From assembly GCF_001865245.1 (NCBI RefSeq), contig NZ_MKXB01000196.1, forward strand, positions 1 through 44,074: 44,074 bases of DNA, in the 5' to 3' direction. Below, piece by piece: positions 23,570-30,507 of this stretch. The notes beneath the pieces were generated by a model. The model searched no databases, was not told the origin of the DNA, and was given only the letters and a program-made list of their open reading frames with translations. The stretch's first letter is position 1. Every line of letters begins with the position of its first letter. The stretch is from Streptomyces sp. CC53. GTDB lineage: Bacteria; Actinomycetota; Actinomycetes; Streptomycetales; Streptomycetaceae. Both the position numbers and the translations under genes were made by a program.

Positions 23570-24457
23570 CTACGGCAGCGGGGTTCCTCCGGTGGCGTTG
23601 ACGATCTCACCGGTGATGTAGCCGGCGCCGGACGACGCGAGGAACACGTACGCGGGCGCCATCTCGGCCGGCTGGGCGGCGCGCCCCAGCGAGGCCTGCT
23701 TCCCGAACTCGGCGGTCTCCGGCATGGTCGCGGGGATCAGCGGCGTCCACACCGGACCGGGTGCCACCGCGTTGACGCGGATGCCGCGCGGCGCCAGCAT
23801 CTGCGCGAGGCCCTGCGTGAACGTCACGATGCCGCCCTTGGTCATGGCGTAGTCCAGCAGCGGCGGGCTCGGCTTGTACGCCTGCACGGACGTGGTGTTG
23901 ATGATGCAGCCGCCCTTCGGGATGTGCGGCAGGGCGAACTTGCTGAGCCAGAACAGGGCGTACAGGTTCGTCCTGACGACCCGGTCGAACTGCTCGGTCG
24001 TGACGGCTTCGATGCCGTCCGGCTGCGCCATCTGGAAGGCGGCGTTGTTGACGAGGACGTCGATCCGGCCGAACGCGTCCACCGCCCGGTCCACGAGGTC
24101 CCGGCACGCCTGCTCCTCCCGGATGTCGCAGGGCACGGGCACGGCCCGGCGTCCGGCGTCCTCGACCAGGCGGGCCGTCTCGGCGGCCTCCCCCTCCTCC
24201 TCGGGCAGGTGCGTGAAGAGCACGTCGGCTCCCTCACGGGCGTAGGCCAGGCAGACGGCCCTGCCGATACCGGAGTCGCCGCCCGTGATGACGGCGGCGC
24301 GGTCGGCGAGCACCCCGTGCCCCCGGTACGACTCCTCACCGTGGTCGGGCCGCGGATCCATGGCCTCCGTCCAGCCGGGAGGGCGCTGGTGCTGCTCCGG
24401 ATAGTCCGGTCGTGGATGGCGGGTGACCGGGTTCTCGGACTCACGGTCAGCGGTCAT
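23570..24457 (-). CDS. Short-chain dehydrogenase/reductase with N-terminal extension
   Basis: 295 residues. The NAD(P)-binding motif is AVITGGDSGIGRAV (TGxxxGIG), then NNAA at about residue 132 and the catalytic triad region NTTSVQAY...YAMTK. The first 45 residues are an extra arm rich in Pro/His/Gln ending in GHGVLADRAAVITGG, typical of the YhdF/GspA39 general-stress subgroup of SDRs, which are induced by stress in many bacteria. The substrate is unknown. The ATG at 24457 has GGGAGG 10 nt upstream. It is divergent from the flavohaemoglobin gene. The 338-bp gap holds a candidate OsdR box nearer the flavohaemoglobin. Confidence 0.92.
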   Translation of the reverse strand: MTADRESENPVTRHPRPDYPEQHQRPPGWTEAMDPRPDHGEESYRGHGVLADRAAVITGGDSGIGRAVCLAYAREGADVLFTHLPEEEGEAAETARLVEDAGRRAVPVPCDIREEQACRDLVDRAVDAFGRIDVLVNNAAFQMAQPDGIEAVTTEQFDRVVRTNLYALFWLSKFALPHIPKGGCIINTTSVQAYKPSPPLLDYAMTKGGIVTFTQGLAQMLAPRGIRVNAVAPGPVWTPLIPATMPETAEFGKQASLGRAAQPAEMAPAYVFLASSGAGYITGEIVNATGGTPLP

Positions 24458-24674
24458 GGTGATCGGTACCTCCCTCGGCTCGGCGCGGCTGCTCCGCCCG
24501 TCCCGCGTTCCCCGCAGGCTCGCGCCGAATCCCCGGGGCGCAGCCCGTGCCGTGCGCCGACCGGCCCCCGCACCGACCGTCCCGGGGGCCCGCGCCGGGG
24601 GCCGGGGGCCTTCCGGGGCGGGGCCGGGGGCCCCTGCCGGGCGCGGGGCGGGCGGGACGATCGTCCTCGGGTAC

Positions 24675-24688
24675 GGGACTTTCGGCCT
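24675..24688. promoter_or_regulatory. Candidate OsdR/DevR box
   Basis: GGGACTTTCGGCCT is the copy whose left half (GGGACT) is identical to the mycobacterial DosR half-site. It is 108 bp upstream of the flavohaemoglobin start. The rest of the 24458-24795 gap shows nothing definite, and no NsrR-type AT-rich dyad was seen. Confidence 0.55.
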
Positions 24689-24795
24689 TGGTTCGGCGAA
24701 AGGGGTGCTGCCACGGCTCACCCGGCTGCTAGACAGTGAGGGCCTGCGTTTCCGCGGTGAACCCATCCCGCCGCCCTGGCTTTTCGAGGAGTCCC

Positions 24796-26007
24796 ATGCT
24801 GTCGGCCGAATCGGCTGCTCTCGTCCGCGCCACCCTGCCCGCCGTGGGCGGCGCGCTGGACGAGATCACCACCCGCTTCTACGCCTCCATGTTCGAGGCC
24901 CACCCCGAACTGCTGGACGGCATGTTCAACCGGGGCAACCAGGCCAGCGGGCAGCAGCGCAGGGCCCTCGCCGGCTCCGTCGCCGCGTTCGCCGGGGCCC
25001 TGCTGGCCGACCCGGAGGCCCGGCCGGACCGGCTGCTGTCCCGGATCGCGCACAAGCACGCCGCGGTCGGTGTCACCGACGACCAGTACACGATCGTCCA
25101 CAAGTACCTGTTCGGCGCGATAGCCGAGGTGCTGGGCGAGGCCGTGACGCCGGAGGTCGCCGCCGCGTGGGACGAGGTGTACTGGCTGATGGCCGGCGCC
25201 CTCATCGCGCAGGAGGCGCGGCTCTACCTGGAGGCGCAGGTGCGGCCCGGCCACCCGTGGCGTGAGTGGACGGTCGTCGAACGGCGCGAGGAGACCGCCG
25301 ACACGGTGTCGTTCCTGCTGCGCCCGGCCGACGGCGCGCCCGCCCCCGCCGCCCGCGCGGGCCAGTACGTGAGCGTGCGGGTGCGGATGCCCGACGGGGT
25401 GCACCAGCTGCGCCAGTACACCCTGTCGTCGGCGCCCGGCGAGGAGCTCCGGCGCATCACCGTCAAGCGGGTCGAGGGCGCGGGCGGTGCGCCGGACGGA
25501 GAGGTCTCGAACCTGCTGCACCGCAGCGTCGCCGCCGGGGACGTGCTGACGCTGTCGGCGCCGTTCGGGGACGTCGTGCTCGACACGGCGGAGCGCCCGC
25601 TGGTGCTGGTCTCGGCGGGTATCGGCTGCACGCCGATGGTGGCCATGCTGGAGCACCTCGCGGCCACCGGCTCCGGCCGCCCCGTGACCGTGCTGCACGC
25701 CGACCGCTCCCCCGCCGAGCACGCCCTGCGCGCCGACACGGCCCGGCTGGTGGCCGGACCGGCCGACGCCCGTGCCTTCTTCTGGTACGAGGAGGGCGCG
25801 GAGGCGGTTCCTGGGGCGCGCTCCGGCCGCATGGACCTCGCGGACCTGGACGGCGTCGATGTGCCGTCGGACGCGGACGTGTACCTGTGCGGTCCGCTGC
25901 CGTTCATGCGCGCCGTGCGCGGGCAGCTGCTGGCGGCCGGGGTCCCGGCGCGGTCGGTGCGGTACGAGGTGTTCGGCCCCGACCTGTGGCTCGCGGACGC
26001 CGCCTGA
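24796..26007 (+). CDS. hmp: Flavohaemoglobin (nitric oxide dioxygenase)
   Basis: 403 residues in the usual three parts. The globin is 1-137, with proximal haem ligand most likely His88 in IAHKHAAVGV and Phe28/Tyr29 in the B helix. The FAD domain is about 150-260 (GQYVSVRV, then LRQYTLSSAP) and the NAD(P)H domain about 265-400 (LVSAGIGCTPMVAML, YLCGPLPFM, YEVFGPD). It oxidises NO to nitrate using O2 and NAD(P)H. The ATG at 24796 has GAGGAG 4 nt upstream; the upstream in-frame ATG is less likely. The box at 24675 suggests it responds to the island's own O2/NO sensor rather than, or besides, a dedicated NO repressor. Confidence 0.95.
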   Translation: MLSAESAALVRATLPAVGGALDEITTRFYASMFEAHPELLDGMFNRGNQASGQQRRALAGSVAAFAGALLADPEARPDRLLSRIAHKHAAVGVTDDQYTIVHKYLFGAIAEVLGEAVTPEVAAAWDEVYWLMAGALIAQEARLYLEAQVRPGHPWREWTVVERREETADTVSFLLRPADGAPAPAARAGQYVSVRVRMPDGVHQLRQYTLSSAPGEELRRITVKRVEGAGGAPDGEVSNLLHRSVAAGDVLTLSAPFGDVVLDTAERPLVLVSAGIGCTPMVAMLEHLAATGSGRPVTVLHADRSPAEHALRADTARLVAGPADARAFFWYEEGAEAVPGARSGRMDLADLDGVDVPSDADVYLCGPLPFMRAVRGQLLAAGVPARSVRYEVFGPDLWLADAA

Positions 26008-26357
26008 CGGTACGTCGGCGTCTCCGGGCAGAGGGCACTTGACGGCACGTCAGGGCCCCTTTCCCTCCGCCCGCCCGGCTTCGCACCCCCGGCCGGCCGA
26101 CACCGGGCGGGCGGGCCCCGGGCGGGCGTGAGTGGTCGGCGCGGGGACGCCGGAGCCCACGCCCGGGACACGCCGCCGCGGCCGCCGGGGCGGGCGGAGC
26201 CGGCAAGGGGCACTCCGTCACGGCGCGCCGGAGTGCGTCCCACCGGCGGCGGGCCGGACACCCGGCCAAGCACCGCAGCACCGCACCACGCCCCGCCACG
26301 ACAGCCGGACCTCACCCCTCCCGAACGGTCGGTGAGCGGAGGAGGTTGGATGGCTGC
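26008..26357. other. Intergenic region, short inverted repeats
   Basis: Just after hmp, TGACGGTACGTC (about 26006) is followed by TGACGGCACGTCA (about 26040), the latter able to form TGACG-GCA-CGTCA; these may help terminate hmp. Near 26210 an inverted repeat GCACTCCG...CGGAGTGC occurs. GGAGGAGG at 26338-26345 is the ribosome site for the small gene that follows. No gene was seen within. Confidence 0.4.
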
Positions 26358-26663
26358 GTGGTGAGACGAAAGCAGCAGCGACCACCCTTCGGCATGCCGA
26401 AGGGCGTCGTCCTGCTCGCGACGCCGGAAGGCTGGCGCCACAGTGTCCACACCGCGGATGGCGGGACGGTCTGCGGGCGCCTCGCCGACGTGCCGGCCGG
26501 CGCCGATCCGGCCGAGGCACGGGCCGCCACGGCGACCCTGGTCGCACGACTCGCACGCGACGTCCACGCAGTCGACGTCGACGTGACGTGGGAGCCGCCC
26601 CGGGGCCCCGGCTCCTGGAGCGCCCGGGTGACCGTTGCCGCCCCCTCCGAGCACGCGGGGTGA
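26358..26663 (+). CDS. Small conserved-looking hypothetical protein
   Basis: About 101 residues; family not recognised. The sequence is ordered and mildly acidic (MPKGVVLLATPEGWRHSV, AEARAATATLVARLARDVH, VDVDVTWEPPRGPGSW), suggesting a small alpha/beta protein with normal codon bias, hence probably real. The start is uncertain. GGAGGAGG (26338-26345) fits GTG at 26358 or 26361; the ATG at 26350, closer to the ribosome site, would give only MAAW and a stop. An ATG at 26394 lies inside a perfect 20-bp palindrome, with no ribosome site. No function is assigned. Confidence 0.6.
   Translation: MVRRKQQRPPFGMPKGVVLLATPEGWRHSVHTADGGTVCGRLADVPAGADPAEARAATATLVARLARDVHAVDVDVTWEPPRGPGSWSARVTVAAPSEHAG
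26385..26404. repeat. Perfect 20-bp palindrome
   Basis: CCCTTCGGCATGCCGAAGGG is fully self-complementary and lies in the 5' part of the small gene at 26358. It could be a protein-binding site or a hairpin in the mRNA covering the possible internal start ATG. Confidence 0.85.
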
Positions 26664-27262
26664 CACGACAGGCCAAGGACCGCCCCGCACCCGATCTCCG
26701 AAACGCCTCAGGCGTGTTCGGCCACGGCACGGCTCGCGGGTCCTCCCTGGAGGACCGGGTCGCGCGTCCTGGCGAGGACGAGCAGCACGTGGTGGGCGCC
26801 GCCGCCTCGGGGACGGCGGCCGCGGAGGATGTTGTCGTCATGCAGGGGACGAGCGTCCGCACAGGTGCTGGTGACGCAGCCGACCGGGAAGGCACCTCGG
26901 TCGTCCCGTACAAGCGTTGGACGGTGGCGCTCCTCGTGATGTCCACGGGCGTGGTGCGTGCGCAGCGCTGGAGACGGGTGTCACCTGGCGGGGGGCCGCG
27001 TCGTTCGCCGCGGGAAACACCGAGCGGCGGTCCTGCACCTGATCGGGTGACGGGTTCCGAGGACAGCCCCGACGGTGAGGGGGGCGGGCGCCGTCGGCAC
27101 CGGCACGGAACCGGCTCCGAGGCGGGGAAGTCCCCGCGGCCCGGGAGCCGCCGACGGGCAGAGCCGCCGCGCCGGCCGTGGGCGCGGAGACCCGGGGCGG
27201 TGTGGGCGGTCGTTCGCACGGGAGTCGCCGCGCCCGGCCTGCTCACGCGCGGGCGCGTGCGG
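26664..27262. other. 599-bp region without a convincing gene
   Basis: Base composition here is somewhat less biased than in the neighbouring genes, and all open frames lack recognisable domains. On the minus strand the stretch at about 26730-26840 can be read as a short frame ending LLVLARTRDPVLQGGPASRAVAEHA, which might be a decayed gene end, but no start or family is recognisable. The right edge has the P450 terminator (27244-27259). Confidence 0.4.
27244..27259. terminator. Hairpin after P450 gene
   Basis: CACGCG-CGGG-CGCGTG, a 6-bp stem with a 4-nt loop, a few bases beyond the minus-strand P450 stop at 27263. Confidence 0.5.
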
Positions 27263-28672
27263 TCAGGCGGTGTCCGCCCGGTGGTGGGGCGGCAGGGGCC
27301 GCAGCCGGCACCGTACGGGGCCCTGCGCGCGCAGGGTGATGCCCGCGGTGACCGGCACGGCGGTGTCGACGGCCTCCAGCCCGTACGACTGGAGGATCAT
27401 GGCCAGGGACAGGACGGACTCCAGCATCGAGAAGTGCTGGCCGATACAGGCCCGCGGTCCGCCGCCGAACGGGAACCAGGCGTAACGCGGGCGTTCCTTC
27501 TCCTGGTCGGGGGTGAACCGGTCGGGGTCGAAGCGCTCGGGCTCGTCCCAGTAACGGGTGTGGCGGTGCGTCACCCAGGGCGCGACGACCACGTCGGCGC
27601 CGGCCGGGATGGTGTGGCCGTCGATGCGGGTGGCGGCGACGGCGCGGCGACCGATGACGGGGCCCGCCGGGTACAGCCTCATGGCCTCCTTGAGGACACG
27701 GGTCAGGTACGGCAGCGCGTCGAGGTCGCCGGCGGCCGGGGTGCGGCCGCCCAGCACGCGCACGGCCTCCTCGCGGCCACGTTCCTGCTGTTCGGGGTGG
27801 AGCGCCAGCAGGTGCAGGGCGAAGGCCAGCGAGGTGGCGGTCGTCTCGTGCCCGGCGAGCAGGAAGACCAGCACCTGGTCGCGGAGCTCGGCCGCGTCCA
27901 GGGTGCCGTCCTCACCGCCGTCGGCGAGGGCGAGCAGGCCGAGCAGGTCGTCCGTCCCGCCGGGGTCGCCGGTGGCTCCCGTGGCGCTGCCGTCGCAGCG
28001 GCGTGCTCGGATGATGCGGTCGCACTCGGCGTACAGCTCGGCCATCGCGGCGGCCGCCCGGCGGTTGGCGGGGGTGGGCCAGTGCCGGGGGGCGGTGGCG
28101 GGTGAGAACGCGCGTCGCAGGACGTAGTCGCCGATGACGGGGAAGCAGCGTTCGACGACGCAGACGGCCGACTCGACGTCGGTGCCGAAGAGGATCCGGG
28201 CGACGGCCCGCAGGGTGAGCCGCGTCATCTCGGCGGAGACGTCGACGACGCCTCCGGGCGCGTCCCGCCAGGCCTCGGTGACGGCGGCGGTCTCGGCGGT
28301 GACGGCGTCGGCGTAGCCGTCGACCCGGCGGCGGGTGAACAGTGGCTGCACCAGGCGGCGCTGCCGCAGATACACCTCGTCCTGACTGGTGAGCAGGCCG
28401 TTGCCGAAGGACTCGCGGACCTCCTGGTAGAAGACGTTGTCCTTGCGGAAGTTGGCCGATTCGGTGGCCAGGACCTGCTGGGCCCCCTCGGCGGAGAACA
28501 CCCCGTACAGCTCGGTCCGCAGCCCGGGCGGGCCCGCGGTGATCCGGACGACGTCGCCGTGTTCGCGGTACGCGGCGAGGAAGGTGCCGAGCGGATCCCG
28601 CTTGAGGTCGAGCATGGAGCCGACGAGCGGCAGCCCCGCGGGGCCCGCGATCTGTGTGCTGGTGATGGTCAT
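27263..28672 (-). CDS. Cytochrome P450
   Basis: 469 residues with all canonical elements: proline-rich start GPAGLPLVGSMLDLKRDPLG, I-helix LAGHETTATSLA, K-helix ExxR in KEAMRLYP, PERFDPDRF, and haem loop FPFGGGPRACIGQHF with thiolate Cys409. There is no membrane anchor, so it is a soluble, probably ferredoxin-dependent monooxygenase; the AGHETT/GGGPRACIG style resembles CYP4/CYP102-like bacterial P450s. The ATG at 28672 follows AGGGGAGA. No ferredoxin gene is adjacent. It is divergent from the CsoR-family regulator; whether that regulator influences it is unknown. The substrate is unknown. Confidence 0.94.
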   Translation of the reverse strand: MTITSTQIAGPAGLPLVGSMLDLKRDPLGTFLAAYREHGDVVRITAGPPGLRTELYGVFSAEGAQQVLATESANFRKDNVFYQEVRESFGNGLLTSQDEVYLRQRRLVQPLFTRRRVDGYADAVTAETAAVTEAWRDAPGGVVDVSAEMTRLTLRAVARILFGTDVESAVCVVERCFPVIGDYVLRRAFSPATAPRHWPTPANRRAAAAMAELYAECDRIIRARRCDGSATGATGDPGGTDDLLGLLALADGGEDGTLDAAELRDQVLVFLLAGHETTATSLAFALHLLALHPEQQERGREEAVRVLGGRTPAAGDLDALPYLTRVLKEAMRLYPAGPVIGRRAVAATRIDGHTIPAGADVVVAPWVTHRHTRYWDEPERFDPDRFTPDQEKERPRYAWFPFGGGPRACIGQHFSMLESVLSLAMILQSYGLEAVDTAVPVTAGITLRAQGPVRCRLRPLPPHHRADTA

Positions 28673-28993
28673 GCGTCTCCCCTGAGCCGGTCCAGGCAGC
28701 CCTGGACGACCCCGTTGTGGCGGGCCGGGCACTGAGCCGATTCTGCCCCGTGAGCCCGGGCCGGGAAGCGGTCATCCCGGGACCCGGCCGGTTCACCCGC
28801 CGCCTTCGACCGGATTCCGGACACATCGGGAAGGTCCGCGGGGGGGGCCCCGGCGGTTGCCCGTACCGGTGCGCGGGAGGCCACGGTGTGCGGGATCGGG
28901 CCGCTGCGCGTCGGCGGCGGGCGCTGCCCGGGGCGCGGTGGAGGGCCGGGGCGCGCTCCGGTGCCCGCGGCGGGCCCGCAGACCGGGGTAAAG

Positions 28994-29007
28994 TACCCCT
29001 CCGGGTA
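28994..29007. promoter_or_regulatory. CsoR/CstR-type operator before the repressor gene
   Basis: TACCCCTCCGGGTA, an imperfect dyad of the TACCCC...GGGGTA class bound by CsoR-superfamily repressors, 20 bp upstream of the regulator start. It resembles the two sites before the persulfide-dioxygenase-like gene and suggests autoregulation. The rest of the 355-bp gap to the divergent P450 shows nothing definite. Confidence 0.65.
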
Positions 29008-29027
29008 TGTGGTGAGGAGTGGGTGGC

Positions 29028-29315
29028 GTGGAACTGGATCTCGCGGGAGCCGAGCTGAAGTCGGTGCTGAACCGGCTGCGCCGGGCGCAGGGCCAGATCT
29101 CCGGGGTGATCCGGATGATCGAGGAGGGCCGCGACTGCGAGGCGGTCGTGACCCAGTTGGCCGCGGCGTCCCGGGCGTTGGACCGGGCCGGCTTCGCGAT
29201 CATCGCGACGGGCCTTCAGCAGTGCCTCACCGGCCTCGGGGACGGTGAGGCACCGGAGGCGGACCGCGAGGAGGTGCGCGCACGCCTGGAGAAGCTCTTC
29301 CTCTCCCTGGCCTGA
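29028..29315 (+). CDS. CsoR/RcnR-superfamily repressor, probably CstR-like (persulfide-sensing)
   Basis: 95-residue all-helical repressor of the DUF156 family (LKSVLNRLRRAQGQISGVIRMIEEGRDCEAVVTQL). Copper-sensing CsoR uses Cys-His-Cys with His four residues before the second Cys. Here Cys37 and Cys66 are present, but the -4 position is Gly62 (ATGLQQC), so the copper site is incomplete. A two-Cys, no-His pattern fits CstR, which forms di/polysulfide links under persulfide stress. The GTG at 29028 has AGGAG 8-10 nt upstream; an earlier in-frame GTG at 29019 is less well placed. It is convergent with the TauE-MBL/rhodanese operon, whose promoter carries matching operators. Confidence 0.85.
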   Translation: MELDLAGAELKSVLNRLRRAQGQISGVIRMIEEGRDCEAVVTQLAAASRALDRAGFAIIATGLQQCLTGLGDGEAPEADREEVRARLEKLFLSLA

Positions 29316-29751
29316 GCCGGGCGGGCCAGGCCGGGCGGCGCTTGGCGCACACGCGCCGACCCCGCCGTCGTGGATCGCCGTTCCACCGGCTGCCTCGGCC
29401 GACGGGAGGGCGGGCGCCGTGCGCGCACCGGCCGCACGGGCACCAGCGGCCCGTCAGCCCCGTACGGCCCGACGGGGCGTCCGGAGGACCGGGCACCTGA
29501 GACAGCCCGCGGGCCGGCCCGGCCCTGCGTGCCACCACGGCGAGCCGCCCCGGTTCCGGACGCGGGCGGGCAGACGGAGCCCCTCGCGTCAGCGGGGAGT
29601 CCCGACCCTGCCCCCTGCGCGGTCGGCCGGCGGCTGTCCCGAGGGACCGGCGCGTCGCCCCGGGGCGCCGGGGCCGCACCGCCCGCGGGCCCTTCGCCTG
29701 CTGCGTACCGCTCCGCCGCGGAGGCACCCCCCGGGCTCCGCTCCGTGTGTG
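29316..29751. other. Intergenic region between convergent genes, with hairpins
   Basis: CCTGGCC...GGCCAGG overlaps the repressor stop (29307-29330), and CCGGCGC-N11-GCGCCGG lies at 29647-29671, the latter about 80 nt beyond the TauE-like stop. Both are plausible terminators. Open frames through the region are low-complexity and give no recognisable family. Confidence 0.45.
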
Positions 29752-30507
29752 TCACCGCCGGGCCGCGTCCGCCGCCATGAACGCCGCCACGGCCAGCAGG
29801 AGCCATCCGAACACCCGGCTCAGGGTTTCGGGTCGGACGCGGGCGGCCAGGCGCCTGCCGTCCCAGGCGCCGAGGACGGCGGCGCCGGTGAAGGGCGCCA
29901 CCACCGCCCAGTCCAGGGCGGTTGCCGCGCCGGAGCGGGCGGTCAGCGCCGCGAGCGCGTTGACGGTGATCACCAGGAGGCTGGTGCCGACGGCCGCGCG
30001 CATGCGCAGCCCGACGACCCCCACCAACGCAGGAACGGCGAGGAAGCCGCCGCCGACGCCGAGGAAGCCGGTGACCCCGCCGAGCGCGGCCCCGGCGGCC
30101 GCGGCCCGCACCGGCCGGACCGGCGCACCCGCGTCCTCGTCCGCCTGGGGCTTGCCGCGCAGCATCCGCAGGGCCGCCAGGACGGCGACGGCGGCGAACG
30201 CGGCGGTCAGGGCGCGCCGCGGGACCCCGTCGGCGAGGGCCCCGGCCAGAGCGGCGGGCCCGACGCCGGCCACGGCGAACAGCGCGCCGGCCGCCCACCG
30301 GACCCGCCCGTCGCGGGCGTGGCCGTAGAGGGCCGTGGCGGAGGTGACGACGACGATCAGCAGGCTCGCGGTGGCGGCGTCGACGGGGCGGAAGCCGAGC
30401 AGGTAGATCAGCGCGGGCACGGCGAGGACGCCGCCGCCCCCGCCGAGCGCGCCGAGGGCGAGTCCCACGGCCGCTCCCGCGGCCAGGGCGAGGAGCAGTG
30501 CGCTCAC
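29752..30507 (-). CDS. TauE/SafE-family sulfite/anion exporter
   Basis: 251 residues, 7-8 hydrophobic segments. The duplicated glycine-rich motif of the family is clear: AGAAVGLALGALGGGGGVLAVPAL near the N-terminus and GGVTGFLGVGGGFLAVPALV after the midpoint (about 135-155). Family members export sulfite, sulfoacetate or related anions. Its GTG start (30507) overlaps the stop of the upstream MBL-rhodanese gene by 4 nt, indicating translational coupling. Combined with persulfide oxidation by the neighbour, which produces sulfite, export of sulfite or thiosulfate is the likely role, as for tauE in the staphylococcal cst operon. Confidence 0.9.
   Translation of the reverse strand: MSALLLALAAGAAVGLALGALGGGGGVLAVPALIYLLGFRPVDAATASLLIVVVTSATALYGHARDGRVRWAAGALFAVAGVGPAALAGALADGVPRRALTAAFAAVAVLAALRMLRGKPQADEDAGAPVRPVRAAAAGAALGGVTGFLGVGGGFLAVPALVGVVGLRMRAAVGTSLLVITVNALAALTARSGAATALDWAVVAPFTGAAVLGAWDGRRLAARVRPETLSRVFGWLLLAVAAFMAADAARR

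Noticed and set aside
28720..28810. Possible OsdR box near the divergent P450/CstR promoters
   Set aside because: GGGACC and GGGCCG elements occur, but no 14-mer fits the symmetrical consensus.
29028..29315. Copper-sensing CsoR assignment
   Set aside because: The His ligand four residues before the second Cys is replaced by Gly, and the context is sulfur metabolism, so CstR-like is preferred.
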